Origin: Megasphaera elsdenii
GTDB taxonomy: Bacteria; Bacillota; Negativicutes; Veillonellales; Megasphaeraceae
Direction: 5' to 3'
Length of the DNA stretch: 64,000 nucleotides
NCBI RefSeq assembly: GCF_020539865.1
Contig: NZ_JAJBQV010000002.1
Location: 84,376-148,375 of the forward strand
A program made the position numbers and the translations under genes. A model generated the notes under the pieces. The model did no database searches and was not told the origin of the DNA. It was given only the letters and a program-made list of their open reading frames with translations. Of the stretch, positions 43,774-52,846 are shown in pieces (position 1 is the first letter of the stretch; every line of letters starts with the position of its first letter).

Positions 43774-43810
43774 AAAGAGGCCGTCCCATAAAGACAGCCT
43801 CTTTTGAGTA
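43774..43810. terminator. Terminator between radical SAM gene and addB (CAT-loop palindrome)
   Basis: AAAGAGGC/GCCTCTTT with inner GTC/GAC and loop CCATAAA; plus-strand flank GAGTATTCAGT. On the minus strand six T follow, serving the radical SAM gene at 43861. Confidence 0.8.
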
Positions 43811-43860
43811 TTCAGTAAAAGAACCACGCATGACGGTCAACGCCTTCACGCGACAAAAAA

Positions 43861-44844
43861 TTAATGAAAGATGGCACAAGCCGTCTTGAGGAAGGGCAGG
43901 CGTTTGCTCAGACCCGTCCGCGACCGCTGGATCCATTTGAGGTCGTACGGTTCAAAGACGACATTACGGTAGGCTTCGGTGTCCAAAGGCGTCCCGTCCC
44001 AATCGGAATGGATGGCCCCAGTCTGTTTGATGAGGATATCGTAAAGGATATCGTATTCTTTGTCATCCCGTCTGTCCCGTTCGATGACCGTGCTATAGGG
44101 CAACGTCTTATGATAGGTCAGCTCCATGCCTTTGTAGTCGAAATGGAAGCCACAACGCATGCGGCAGCCATCAAGGCCTGTATAATCGGCGATTTTCTTC
44201 AAGTCGTGAAGGATGTGGTCGTGACCTTCTTCATAGAGATTGTCCGGCGTCGTTTCCGTATAGTCAAAGCGGAACTGGATCGATGCCCCGTCGATGTGAC
44301 GGAACCGTTCCAAATACGGCTTGAGCTGGTCAGCCGGATATTTCTTGTACAACACGCAGTTGATGCGGAACGGAACAGCCAAGCGGCTCAGGAGCGCATC
44401 GTTCGATTCCTGCACATAGTGCTGCATATGGCGCGATACATTGATACAGGTAATTTTATGGCGGTTGCGTTCCGTAAAGGCGACGATGTCGTCTTCCGAT
44501 TGATTTTCAAAGACCGGCAAGGTCGTATTGATGTATACCTTATGTGTCACAGGAATACAGTCCAGCATACGCTGCAGCGATTCCATATTGGCAAAAGGTT
44601 CGCCGCCAGTAAAGACAAAGTCACAGAACGGCGTAATGCTATCCATCAAGCGGATGCTCCGGCAGATAGCTTCTTCGGAAAAGCCCGTCATGTCTTCATA
44701 TTCTGCCTTGTTGATGCAGAACGGACAATGATTGTGACAGTTGTAAGGCACGAAAATCGTGACGGTAGCTCCGCCGCTCCGTGTCTTATACGGGTGGACC
44801 ACACGCGGTACAGTCGTTGCGGCCATGCTGATTGTTGTTTTCAT
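43861..44844 (-). CDS. Radical SAM protein of unknown function
   Basis: A 327-aa radical SAM enzyme. CHNHCPFC (CX3CX2C) near residue 37 binds the catalytic 4Fe-4S cluster and FVFTGGEPF is the SAM-binding GGE motif. The C-terminal part has a few further Cys (GCRMRCGFHF, AC near the end) but no clear SPASM pattern. ATG 44844 is chosen over an upstream in-frame start because GAAAGAAG lies just before it. It stands alone, with its own promoter and a leader of about 120 nt. Substrate cannot be assigned. Confidence 0.82.
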   Translation of the reverse strand: MKTTISMAATTVPRVVHPYKTRSGGATVTIFVPYNCHNHCPFCINKAEYEDMTGFSEEAICRSIRLMDSITPFCDFVFTGGEPFANMESLQRMLDCIPVTHKVYINTTLPVFENQSEDDIVAFTERNRHKITCINVSRHMQHYVQESNDALLSRLAVPFRINCVLYKKYPADQLKPYLERFRHIDGASIQFRFDYTETTPDNLYEEGHDHILHDLKKIADYTGLDGCRMRCGFHFDYKGMELTYHKTLPYSTVIERDRRDDKEYDILYDILIKQTGAIHSDWDGTPLDTEAYRNVVFEPYDLKWIQRSRTGLSKRLPFLKTACAIFH

Positions 44845-44968
44845 TCTTCTTTCGCCTCGAATCGTGGATAAGATCCCAAGCTGTTCCCACACTGCTGCTG
44901 ACGAAAAGGGAAATATTTTTTCATCTTACAGCAGACAATCTTGTGACCCGAATGTAGTATCCACGGCT

Positions 44969-44996
44969 ATTGTACCATAAAAGTCCAGTTCTGCAA
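44969..44996 (-). promoter_or_regulatory. Promoter of radical SAM gene
   Basis: Reading minus: TTGCAG (44996-44991), 16-bp spacer, TACAAT (44974-44969). Confidence 0.6.
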
Positions 44997-45093
44997 ATGC
45001 ATATTCTATATTCCTGTTTTGCATAATTTTCATATAAAAACAATTCATATAGTGAAATATTTAATTTTATAATTTATTTATTGTTTTTCACTT

Positions 45094-45843
45094 TCAATCG
45101 AGGGCCTTGCTAATATCATCCGCCGTCTTTTTGACGGCTTGAATCACCCTATCCCGTTCTTCCTCAGCCAGTCGGTCTGCAGGTCCGGATATACTGATAG
45201 CCGCCGTAATATGGCCATGATGGAAAATAGGGGCTGCAATGCAGGCCATGCCGAGTTCGACTTCGTTCTGTTCCACAGCGTAGCCGCAGCAGCGTACCTT
45301 CTCCAATTCCTGGAGCAAGTCGCCCCAGTCGGTCACGGTATATTCAGTGAATTTCTGCAAGGCGCATCCTGTATAGATGTGAAGGTACTCTGGCGAAAAA
45401 GCCAGCAAGCACTTGCCCGATGCCGAACAATATGCCGGCCGGACAGCCCCGATAGGCGGTGCCGTATCAATAGTCCTGGGCGACTTGATTTTCTCTAAAA
45501 TGATGTGCTGCGGATAAGAAGCCTCATTATGGGCAAAAGTCGTAATATGGACCCCTTCGTTGCACTGCCGGGACAAAGCCTTGGCATAAGGATAGGCCAC
45601 TTTAGGGAAGGTATCCTTTTCCCGGAAAAGCATTCCCAAGGCATAGACCTGGAGTCCCAGCCAGTATTTCCCTGTTTCACTATCTTTCTGGACAAATCCG
45701 CGGCGCTCCAGCGTATCCATGGTGCGGCTGACAGTACTTTTATGAAGGTCCATCAGCTTGCTGATGCGAGTTACACTGAGGGGCCTTTCTTCCTTTAAAA
45801 AAAGTTGCAAAACGGCCAGGGCCCGGTCAATCGATTCAATCAT
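45094..45843 (-). CDS. IclR-family transcriptional regulator
   Basis: A 249-aa regulator. Residues 1-60 are the winged helix (SIDRALAVLQLFL, then TRISKLMDLHKSTVSRTMDTL). The rest is the IclR effector domain with ASGKCLLAFSPEYL and GMACIAAPIFHHG. IclR proteins respond to small organic acids, often controlling a neighbouring catabolic gene. No obvious target operon adjoins it, though the radical SAM gene lies 250 nt downstream. Confidence 0.9.
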   Translation of the reverse strand: MIESIDRALAVLQLFLKEERPLSVTRISKLMDLHKSTVSRTMDTLERRGFVQKDSETGKYWLGLQVYALGMLFREKDTFPKVAYPYAKALSRQCNEGVHITTFAHNEASYPQHIILEKIKSPRTIDTAPPIGAVRPAYCSASGKCLLAFSPEYLHIYTGCALQKFTEYTVTDWGDLLQELEKVRCCGYAVEQNEVELGMACIAAPIFHHGHITAAISISGPADRLAEEERDRVIQAVKKTADDISKALD

Positions 45844-45949
45844 CCTCGTTCCCCCGATCCGGCATCGTCACGACGCCAAGAAATAATATATTCATTATAT
45901 GGAATACAGGCGCAATGTCAAGAGGAAAACGCCAGGCCCCAGCCGAATG

Positions 45950-47014
45950 CTAGTGGCTGGCTGCTTCGCCGTCTTTATGGGACGCCTGGTTATGGTCGTA
46001 CAGGCACTGCGCCAGCTTACGGATCAAATCATCACATTCCAAATTGCCGCGCCAGCTCTTGGGGATAGCCTGGACTCCATCTTGGGCCCCCATGATATTA
46101 CCGCAAATAGCGCCACACGTGTCGCTGTCGCCATCTTGGTTGCAGGCCATGAGGACAGCGTCTTTCAGATGCCCCGTCTTGAGGACACAGTATACCGCCA
46201 GAGCCAGGGCCTCATCGCCTTTCTTTCCTAGGCCCAGCTTTTTCATGGAATGCACCGGATTGCGGTCGGTAACGGCTTCATCAACAGCCCGCAGGATTGT
46301 CTTCATGAGCGGTGTCCCTTCCGGATCAGCCTGTAAGATGCGCAAGGCCCCTCCCAGGGCCGCGCTGATCTCTTTGCCAGCTGCCAAGGACGCAATCATA
46401 GCGCTCAGCGTCGCCGTCGATAAATAGGCTTTCGGGCTGCCATGAGTCAGGCTGGCCGCCTGGCAGCCGACGGCAAAGGCCTTTTCCGGGTCACCGGCAT
46501 AAAACAAGCCAATAGGGGCAGCCCGCATGACCGTACTGCTGCCACAACTGTGATTCATCGGTTCCTGGCGGGTCAATTTCTTCCCCGACGCCAACGATGT
46601 CAGGCAGGTCTTGCCAGGAGAACGGTGGGCAAAGAGATCGTCTTCTCCCATGATATCGTAGTCGAATGCGACTTCATGGGGCTGGCGCTTCATCCATTTT
46701 TCCTGTTCCGGCCGGATGATACGTTCGGTCTGCGTGTAATACCAGCGCATATACGCCCGATACAGGCCATCAGAAGGTTCCAATCCGTCGTGGTCGGCCC
46801 AGAGCATGCCGTCCGCCGTGAACAGCGCCAGCTGCGTATCGTCTGAAATAAGACTCTTATTGCCATTTTTAGCTGATTTTAAAACAGTACGCAATCCATA
46901 AGGGCCGTATTTCTTATGGATTGTCTTTAAATCGTCAAATTCAATGACAAATCCCAAAGCGTCACCTACGGCGCCACCAAACATGCAACCCATAAACCGA
47001 TCTAGTCCATCCAT
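45950..47014 (-). CDS. ADP-ribosylglycohydrolase family protein
   Basis: A 354-aa DraG/ARH-type hydrolase that would remove ADP-ribose from proteins or other acceptors. GCMFGGAVGDALGFVIEF opens the fold; SDDTQLALFT and the C-terminal DGDSDTCGAICGNIMGA supply the di-magnesium ligands. ATG 47014 follows AGGAGG. No ADP-ribosyltransferase or nitrogenase gene is nearby, so the target is unknown. Confidence 0.88.
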   Translation of the reverse strand: MDGLDRFMGCMFGGAVGDALGFVIEFDDLKTIHKKYGPYGLRTVLKSAKNGNKSLISDDTQLALFTADGMLWADHDGLEPSDGLYRAYMRWYYTQTERIIRPEQEKWMKRQPHEVAFDYDIMGEDDLFAHRSPGKTCLTSLASGKKLTRQEPMNHSCGSSTVMRAAPIGLFYAGDPEKAFAVGCQAASLTHGSPKAYLSTATLSAMIASLAAGKEISAALGGALRILQADPEGTPLMKTILRAVDEAVTDRNPVHSMKKLGLGKKGDEALALAVYCVLKTGHLKDAVLMACNQDGDSDTCGAICGNIMGAQDGVQAIPKSWRGNLECDDLIRKLAQCLYDHNQASHKDGEAASH

Positions 47015-47361
47015 GTAGCATCCTCCTATCCTCATCTGTAGTCTGAGTCCTTTTTTCTCAAAAAACTTTACATTTTCGTTCAAGTAGTATATAATTAAAA
47101 GCTTATACATTCATTATACAGGTTGTGATAGGAATTTGCAAATAGAAAAAAGCGATGTTGTCGCACGAAGGCTTTTACTATCATGCGATGGCGGGCGCCC
47201 CACGTGGTCGCCCCTACTTTATCGTTTTTCGTTCATCGTGATGAGGTAATATTTTTAATCCCGTACGACAAATGATGAACGACTTACGTCCAACGTAAAA
47301 AGGCGCTGTCTTCATGCGACAGCGCCTTACGAACTGCTAACGCCTTACGAACTGCTAACAT
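47015..47361. repeat. 347-bp intergenic region: REP-like palindrome, terminator, tandem 18-bp repeat
   Basis: No gene. At 47193-47213, GGGCG-CC-CCACGTGG-T-CGCCC is an imperfect palindrome resembling dispersed REP elements. At 47300-47328, AAGGCGCTGTC/GACAGCGCCTT with loop TTCATGC is the terminator for the aminotransferase (minus strand, T tail). From 47324 an 18-bp unit, GCCTTACGAACTGCTAAC, is repeated head to tail twice (47324-47341, 47342-47359), the first copy overlapping the terminator arm. Confidence 0.7.
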
Positions 47362-48627
47362 TTATTTTCCGGATACGAGGAGGTCTGTTCTTCCTTCTAC
47401 GCGATCCAAGGCATTCTTCACGATAGTGGCCAGGCCTTGCATCTTGATTGCCGGGATGGAGCAGACGCCGAGGCGGACACCTTGAGCCAAGGGGGCAGCA
47501 AAGACCAAGTCATCTTCTAAAGCCTGACAGACAGTGGCTGACTTCTGGGTCGGAATGGAAATGAAGAAGCCACCTTTATAAGGAACATAAGAGAGGCCAC
47601 AGCGGTCGGCTTCATACGTAAAAATATCGGCGCGACAACGCAGGTTCTTAGCAAAAGCCAAGCGTTCCAGGTCAAGCTGGGCCATGAGGTCGCGATCGCT
47701 GCGAATCCGGGTCAAGAGCGTCATGGCTGCGCGGTTGATGTTCGACCAGGACGTGCGGGCGGAATATTTGCCCAGATTAGCAAATTCTTCAATGACAGCC
47801 TTACTCGACGACAAGCCGACGAGAGCACCGGCACGCTGGCCGTACAGGGTATACCCTTTGGACATGCTGAAAGCAAACATGGTAAAGATATGTTCCGGAA
47901 GGCCTGCGAACTGAGTCATGAATGAACGGACGCGGTTCTTTTCTCCGGCATAGGCTATATAGGCGATGTCGACGAGGATACTGATGCGCTTGCCATTCTT
48001 TTCATGAAGGCGGCAGATTTCGAGGACATCAGCCCATTCTGCATCGGACAGGGCAAAGCCCGTCGGGTTATTGGCCGGCGTATTGAGGATGATGAGCAGC
48101 GAATCCTGACGGCTCAGGATATTGGAAACAGCCGCAGAGAACGCTACTGTATTGAAATGCCCCTGGTCATCCATCATCGAAAACGTATGCAGATTACGGC
48201 CAATTTCCTGGCACAGGCAATCATAGATATTCCAGCGCCAGTCCGTTGTCAAGACAGTATCGCCAACTTCCGAATAATTGGCAATGGCAATGTGGATAGC
48301 CCCTGTACCACCTGACGTAGCTACGGCATCTACATAGCCGTCGGGGCGACAGCTTTCAAAAGTTTCATCGATGACGGCTTTCCGATAGCCTTCCAGCCCC
48401 ATAGGCGGTGCATAGGTAATGAAATCACTCATCGGCAAAGAGCGATATAACTGTTCGACAACAGGCAGACAAGCCAGTTTTTCATCTTCACCGGCGTAAC
48501 AGCCAACGGTCGCATTGATAACTTTATCTTCCCCATACTGCGCTGCTTCCCGAGCTGCTGCTCCAGCGGCAAATACCACGTCACGTAAAGTCTTGCCTTC
48601 TCGGCTCGATGCTGCCATAATCGTCAT
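47362..48627 (-). CDS. PLP-dependent aminotransferase (class I/II, aspartate aminotransferase-like)
   Basis: A 421-aa fold-type I enzyme. NTPANNPTG binds the cofactor near residue 185, DIAYIAY carries the Asp/Tyr that contact the pyridine ring, SMSKGYTLYGQRAG holds the Schiff-base Lys, and VRLGVCSIP the carboxylate Arg. The N-terminal half (NATVGCYAGEDEKLA, YAPPMGLEGYR) resembles a less-studied clade annotated as aromatic or aspartate aminotransferase. ATG 48627 follows GAGAGGGG. Strong palindromes lie upstream. It could transaminate phenylpyruvate or hydroxyphenylpyruvate, but specificity is not readable. Confidence 0.85.
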   Translation of the reverse strand: MTIMAASSREGKTLRDVVFAAGAAAREAAQYGEDKVINATVGCYAGEDEKLACLPVVEQLYRSLPMSDFITYAPPMGLEGYRKAVIDETFESCRPDGYVDAVATSGGTGAIHIAIANYSEVGDTVLTTDWRWNIYDCLCQEIGRNLHTFSMMDDQGHFNTVAFSAAVSNILSRQDSLLIILNTPANNPTGFALSDAEWADVLEICRLHEKNGKRISILVDIAYIAYAGEKNRVRSFMTQFAGLPEHIFTMFAFSMSKGYTLYGQRAGALVGLSSSKAVIEEFANLGKYSARTSWSNINRAAMTLLTRIRSDRDLMAQLDLERLAFAKNLRCRADIFTYEADRCGLSYVPYKGGFFISIPTQKSATVCQALEDDLVFAAPLAQGVRLGVCSIPAIKMQGLATIVKNALDRVEGRTDLLVSGK

Positions 48628-48664
48628 AATAAAAACCCCTCTCTGCATATCGTGTTCTTTCAGT

Positions 48665-48783
48665 GGACACTTGTTCTCTCCAAATGTCCTGACGTTCTAC
48701 ATTATAGCACTATGAAAAGAGTTTTTATATAGTGAAAGGCATAAAATACTGTATACACAAAAAGAATTTTGTATACAAAATTC
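48665..48783 (-). promoter_or_regulatory. Control region of the aminotransferase gene with palindromes
   Basis: 48764-48783 is a perfect 20-bp palindrome centred on GTATAC (GAATTTTGTA/TACAAAATTC), with a second GTATAC at 48751-48756; TGTATACA-type sites are typical of GntR-family operators. GGACACTTG (48665-48673) and CAAATGTCC (48681-48689) form a further inverted repeat. Reading minus, a TATAAT lies just upstream of that repeat (near 48703-48708) with no good -35, as in activator- or repressor-controlled promoters. The large palindrome overlaps the mgtC-like stop codon. Confidence 0.55.
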
Positions 48784-49504
48784 AGTGTTCACGATTTTCC
48801 TGTCCCTGACTGCCATCATCGACATGGAACGTCGCCTGTTTGATGCCTTTCATAGCCAGAAGTTGACTGATGATTTCCGTCTCATCCATGTAATGGGCCG
48901 CCTTCAGTTCAATGTCGATATCCGCCAAGAGCGCGTCATCATCATTATGCGAATGGAACGTTTTGATATGCATATGATGATCATGGATGAATGTCGATAA
49001 TTTTCGGGCCTGGCCGATATTGTTTTTCATGACCAGGTGCATGATATACATCTTATGGAAGCGCCCTTCTAGGCGGGCATCGAGACGAACGAAGACCGTC
49101 AGGACCAGGAAAATCAAGGCCGTCGCCACACAGGCGACGACGAGATAGCCCGCACCGACGACAAGGCCGATAGCCGACACAGCCCAGAGGCCGGCAGCTG
49201 TCGTCAACCCGCGGACGCTGCGATCTTTCTGGTTGGCCAGGATCGTACCGGCACCGATGAAGCCGACACCGGATATAACTTGAGCTGCAATCCGTTCCGG
49301 GTCAGAATTGTTATAGCCAAAGGTAAAATAGTAATCCATGGCAATATTGATGGAGATAATCATACACAGGCAGGAACCGACGCAAACCAGGGTATGCGTC
49401 CTAAAACCAGCGGACTTGCTCTGGGCTTGCCGTTCATAACCGATAAGGCCACCTAGGATAAGGGCTATAATCAGGCGGATGATGCTGTCTTCCGTAGAAA
49501 TCAT
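48782..49504 (-). CDS. MgtC/SapB family membrane protein
   Basis: A 240-aa protein. Residues 1-140 are the MgtC domain with about five helices: IIRLIIALILGGLIGYERQ, GFRTHTLVCVGSCL, ISGVGFIGAGTIL and RGLTTAAGLWAVSAIGL. The C-terminal 90 residues look like an ACT-type domain. MgtC proteins modulate magnesium homeostasis or ATP synthase activity in pathogens; most bacterial homologues are uncharacterised. ATG 49504 is preferred to a TTG seven codons upstream because GAAAGAAG precedes it. Confidence 0.87.
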   Translation of the reverse strand: MISTEDSIIRLIIALILGGLIGYERQAQSKSAGFRTHTLVCVGSCLCMIISINIAMDYYFTFGYNNSDPERIAAQVISGVGFIGAGTILANQKDRSVRGLTTAAGLWAVSAIGLVVGAGYLVVACVATALIFLVLTVFVRLDARLEGRFHKMYIMHLVMKNNIGQARKLSTFIHDHHMHIKTFHSHNDDDALLADIDIELKAAHYMDETEIISQLLAMKGIKQATFHVDDGSQGQENREH

Positions 49505-49645
49505 AATAAACTCAACTTCTTTCAAAATATTTTTTACATCCGTTAAGAAAACATTATAATTATATTATAATAGTATTATAGTATATAGAGGAAGGCGAGA
49601 ACAAGCAAAATGTTTTCTCCATCCCAAAGAAAGAAGGCTATTCTC

Positions 49646-50596
49646 ATGAACCGCTTCATTTATTTCGATAATCTGCGCAGTGCCGCTGTCGTATTGACAC
49701 TGGCTGCGTTGTTACTTCAGCCTTGGCAAGCTTTCTATGAAGAAAGTGCAGTCATCGCTATTTCCATCATCTTTTTCATCAGTGCCTACTTGGGAGCCTC
49801 GGCCCTGCGCATCCGCACGATATCCTTTTTCTTGAAGGATAAATGGAAACGCTTAGGCTGGCCAGGCCTGGTCCTGTTGCTTCTCGGCGTGGAAGAACAA
49901 CTAGTGACTGCCAACCTGCCGGTCACGTCGTGGGTCCTGCCCTGGCTCTTCCTGCTCTTTTCTGGATTAGCCTTGATTAAACACATCAACCATAACGTCT
50001 TACAGCATCGCATCACCTCGAAGCCATCCGTTCCATTCCTGCTGGCTTTTATCATCATTTCGGCAGCTGTCCTGTTCTTCTGCCAGGCCTTTCTGCCCCA
50101 GTCCCTTCGCATCCCTTATATCGCCCAAGTCCGTCCGGACTGGCTGGTCCTGTCTTTCTTTGCCTTCAGCCTAGGCATCTATGCCTTCCGCCATCGCTGG
50201 TTCACGCCGTCTGGCTATCAGCCCAAGGTCAACGGTCTCCTGGGCTTCGCCATCATGGTCGGCGTCTACGCAGCTTGGATGCCCGGCAAAGGTGCGACGA
50301 TACTGACAGCGCTGACACCGACGTTATTGCTCATCGCGTCTGTCCTGGGCCTATCGGCCTGCTTCCGCCAGCAGTTCAACACACATACGTTTTGGTCCCA
50401 CACGCTTCACCGCATTTCTTATGGCTTGTTCTTTGTCAGCGAACCGATTATCATCCATTCGATGTGGTTCTTACAGCCCTTGTCCGTCGCCTTGTGGCTG
50501 AAAATCGTCATCACAGCCCTCATCCTGGCCATCTATGGCTACCTGCTCTGCCGCTATGCCCTGCTCCACATCCCATGCTTTAAAAGTAAGGGATAA
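49646..50596 (+). CDS. Acyltransferase-3-like membrane protein
   Basis: A 316-aa protein with about ten hydrophobic segments. RFIYFDNLRSAAVV and KDKWKRLGWPGLVLLL match the start of acyltransferase 3 (OafA/YrhL) proteins that O-acylate surface glycans. The usual His after the first helix (VVLFH-type) is not seen, replaced around LAALLLQPW, so catalytic activity is doubtful. ATG 49646 follows AGAAGG. It is divergent from the mgtC-like gene; the short AT-rich gap between them holds several TATAAT-like boxes. Confidence 0.6.
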   Translation: MNRFIYFDNLRSAAVVLTLAALLLQPWQAFYEESAVIAISIIFFISAYLGASALRIRTISFFLKDKWKRLGWPGLVLLLLGVEEQLVTANLPVTSWVLPWLFLLFSGLALIKHINHNVLQHRITSKPSVPFLLAFIIISAAVLFFCQAFLPQSLRIPYIAQVRPDWLVLSFFAFSLGIYAFRHRWFTPSGYQPKVNGLLGFAIMVGVYAAWMPGKGATILTALTPTLLLIASVLGLSACFRQQFNTHTFWSHTLHRISYGLFFVSEPIIIHSMWFLQPLSVALWLKIVITALILAIYGYLLCRYALLHIPCFKSKG

Positions 50597-50685
50597 TAGT
50601 CTGAAATACTAGCCCCAGCAGGTCATCTGTGCTATGATATATCGTAAGTTTGTTTCTTTACATTATGGATAAGGAGTGTGCCTAC

Positions 50686-51279
50686 TTGGATACATTATTA
50701 CAACTCATGGAATCGTACGGCTACATGGCTATGTTCATAGCGATGGCATTGGAAAATGCCAATATCCCCATCCCCAGTGAAGTCGTACTCGGGTTCGCCG
50801 GTTTCCTCATTTCCCAGCAGATTTTCTCTTTCTGGACGACCTTCGCCGTAGCCTGCATCGCCGGTGTCGTCGGCTCGATCATCAGCTACTGGCTTGGCTC
50901 TTATGGTGGCCGGCCGCTGCTGTTAAAGTATGGCAAATACATCTTCTTCAACGAACGCAAGTTCCGCATGGCCGAAGACTTGTTCAACAAGTACGGCGGC
51001 ATTGCCGTCATCATCTGCCGCTGCCTTCCCGGCGTGCGCACGTTCATTTCCTTCCCAGCCGGCGTCGCCCGCTATCCCTTCTGGAAATTCATTCTCTTCA
51101 CCATCATCGGCACTATTCCCTGGACGCTTCTCCTTGTATGGGCCGGTTCTCTCTTGGGCAGTCATTGGCAGGACCTCATCCAATACAATCACATCTTCCT
51201 CATGGCTGTTATCGCAGTCTGTGTCGTCGTCGCCGTCGTATTCGTATGGCATAGACGCCGCCGGAGAAATGTAGCATGA
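50686..51279 (+). CDS. DedA family (SNARE-associated) membrane protein
   Basis: A 197-aa inner-membrane protein. ENANIPIPSEVVLGFAGFL and the signature GGIAVIICRCLPGVRTFISFPAGVAR (split: FNKYGG, RCLPGVRT, FPAGVARYP) identify the DedA superfamily, whose characterised members flip undecaprenyl phosphate or other lipids. I chose TTG 50686, nine bases after AAGGAG; the ATG at 50665 would include that ribosome site. Its last four bases overlap the next gene (ATGA), tying it to the ArnT-like gene. Confidence 0.88.
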   Translation: MDTLLQLMESYGYMAMFIAMALENANIPIPSEVVLGFAGFLISQQIFSFWTTFAVACIAGVVGSIISYWLGSYGGRPLLLKYGKYIFFNERKFRMAEDLFNKYGGIAVIICRCLPGVRTFISFPAGVARYPFWKFILFTIIGTIPWTLLLVWAGSLLGSHWQDLIQYNHIFLMAVIAVCVVVAVVFVWHRRRRRNVA

Positions 51280-52835
51280 AACAATGGCTCTTAGCACATC
51301 GTTACGGCTTGACCGTCGCCTTAGTGGCAGCAATGATTTTGCTGCCATTTTTAGGTGCTGCACCACTCATGGACCCGGATGAACCGGTCTATGGCGAAAC
51401 GGCGAGGGAAATGCTCCTGGCCGGAGACTGGCTGTCGCCGCGTATTTTCGGCCAGTACTGGTACGATAAACCACCTCTCTTCTACTGGCTGGAAATGCTG
51501 TCATACAGTTTTTTCGGCATTTCCGACATCGCCTCCCGCCTGCCCAGCGTTATCATGGCCATGGCGACGACGATGTACGTCTACATTCAAGGGAAAGAAT
51601 TATTCAACAAGCCCATCGCCTTCATGTCGGCACTGCTCTTAGTAACCAGTGCCGGTTTCATGTATATCGGCAAGGCTGCTGTTACGGATATGACCCTCAT
51701 GTTCACGCTGACGGTGACCATGGTTTCCTTTTACCGTAAAAAATATTATATAGCCTATATTTTCTGTGGCCTGTCACTCTTGGCCAAAGGCCCCGTTGGC
51801 TACGCTTTTCCAGCGCTCATCATGCTCATTTATCTGGCCTGGACGAGGCAGTGGCCGCTCTTGAAACACATGAAGATTCCTCAGGGCATCCTGTTGGCCT
51901 TCTTAGTCGGCCTTCCCTGGTATATCCTCATGTACCAAGTCCACGGTGAAGTTTTCCTAGACACCTTTATCGGCTACCACAACATCACCCGCTTCGCTGC
52001 CCCGGAACATCCCGGACAAAACAGCCTTTTCTTCTTCATCCCCATTCTCTTCGCCGCCATGATGCCTTGGACAGCGGCCCTGTTCCCGACGCTCTGGCGG
52101 TTGTTCAAAAAGCGGGATCCCTTCCGGGATACACTGCAATACTGTCTGGTCTGGGCGGCGTTCATCTTCGTCTTCTTCTCCCTCTCTAAGACGCAACTGG
52201 TCACGTATATTGCTCCGATGTTCCCGCCGACGGCTTACCTCTTGGGCTGGTATTGGTATCGCTGTTACATCGAGCGGAAATTTTCACGGCCTCTCCTGTT
52301 GTCGTCGTACATCCTAGGCCTGCTGCTGCTCGCCTGCAATGCTATCCCACTCCATGAAAACGCCGCCTTTTTCCGGCCAGCCATCGCCTGGAGTTCAGGC
52401 CTGCTGGCAGCGGCATTATTTCTCCCGTCCTGGTGCCTGTGGTGCCGCCGCTATCGTCAGGCTTTCATCATCGGCATAGCGACTATGGTTTGCTTTTCCT
52501 GGGCGGCTTTCGGCTTCATCATCCCCCAGTTCAAAGGGCACGTCACGTCTTACGAAACAGCCCAGATACTGCCGAATGTCTATGACGGCCATTCCCCGCT
52601 CTATATCGAAAAATTTCTGCGCCCAGGCATCGCCTATTACAGTGGCATGTATGGGATGGAATGGGACCCCGTCAAGGAGCCGGACCTGAAAGGACTACTG
52701 GCAGAGAAGGATAAGATTTTCCTGATCATGTCGAAATCGACCTTCCATAAGCTGGCTAAATCCCAGCAATTAATCGACCGCTTCGGCATCGCTGCCGAAA
52801 CACCGACACAAGTCATCCTCATCAACCATCCCTAG
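51276..52835 (+). CDS. ArnT-like (GT39/83) lipid-linked glycosyltransferase, copy 1
   Basis: A 519-aa integral-membrane GT-C enzyme. MDPDEPVYGETAREM is the catalytic Asp-Glu loop after the first helix, followed by YWYDKPPLFYWLEML and SDIASRLPSVIMA, typical of ArnT, which moves aminoarabinose from undecaprenyl phosphate to lipid A. About eleven helices and a C-terminal periplasmic domain are present. It overlaps dedA by 4 nt and is followed 11 nt later by a paralogue. The sugar donor cannot be named from sequence. Confidence 0.87.
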   Translation: MKQWLLAHRYGLTVALVAAMILLPFLGAAPLMDPDEPVYGETAREMLLAGDWLSPRIFGQYWYDKPPLFYWLEMLSYSFFGISDIASRLPSVIMAMATTMYVYIQGKELFNKPIAFMSALLLVTSAGFMYIGKAAVTDMTLMFTLTVTMVSFYRKKYYIAYIFCGLSLLAKGPVGYAFPALIMLIYLAWTRQWPLLKHMKIPQGILLAFLVGLPWYILMYQVHGEVFLDTFIGYHNITRFAAPEHPGQNSLFFFIPILFAAMMPWTAALFPTLWRLFKKRDPFRDTLQYCLVWAAFIFVFFSLSKTQLVTYIAPMFPPTAYLLGWYWYRCYIERKFSRPLLLSSYILGLLLLACNAIPLHENAAFFRPAIAWSSGLLAAALFLPSWCLWCRRYRQAFIIGIATMVCFSWAAFGFIIPQFKGHVTSYETAQILPNVYDGHSPLYIEKFLRPGIAYYSGMYGMEWDPVKEPDLKGLLAEKDKIFLIMSKSTFHKLAKSQQLIDRFGIAAETPTQVILINHP

Positions 52836-52846
52836 GAGGTGTGCTC

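Noticed and set aside
47193..47213. CRISPR or IS end at the GC-rich palindrome
   Set aside because: Single imperfect palindrome, no spacer array, no transposase; better read as a REP-like element.
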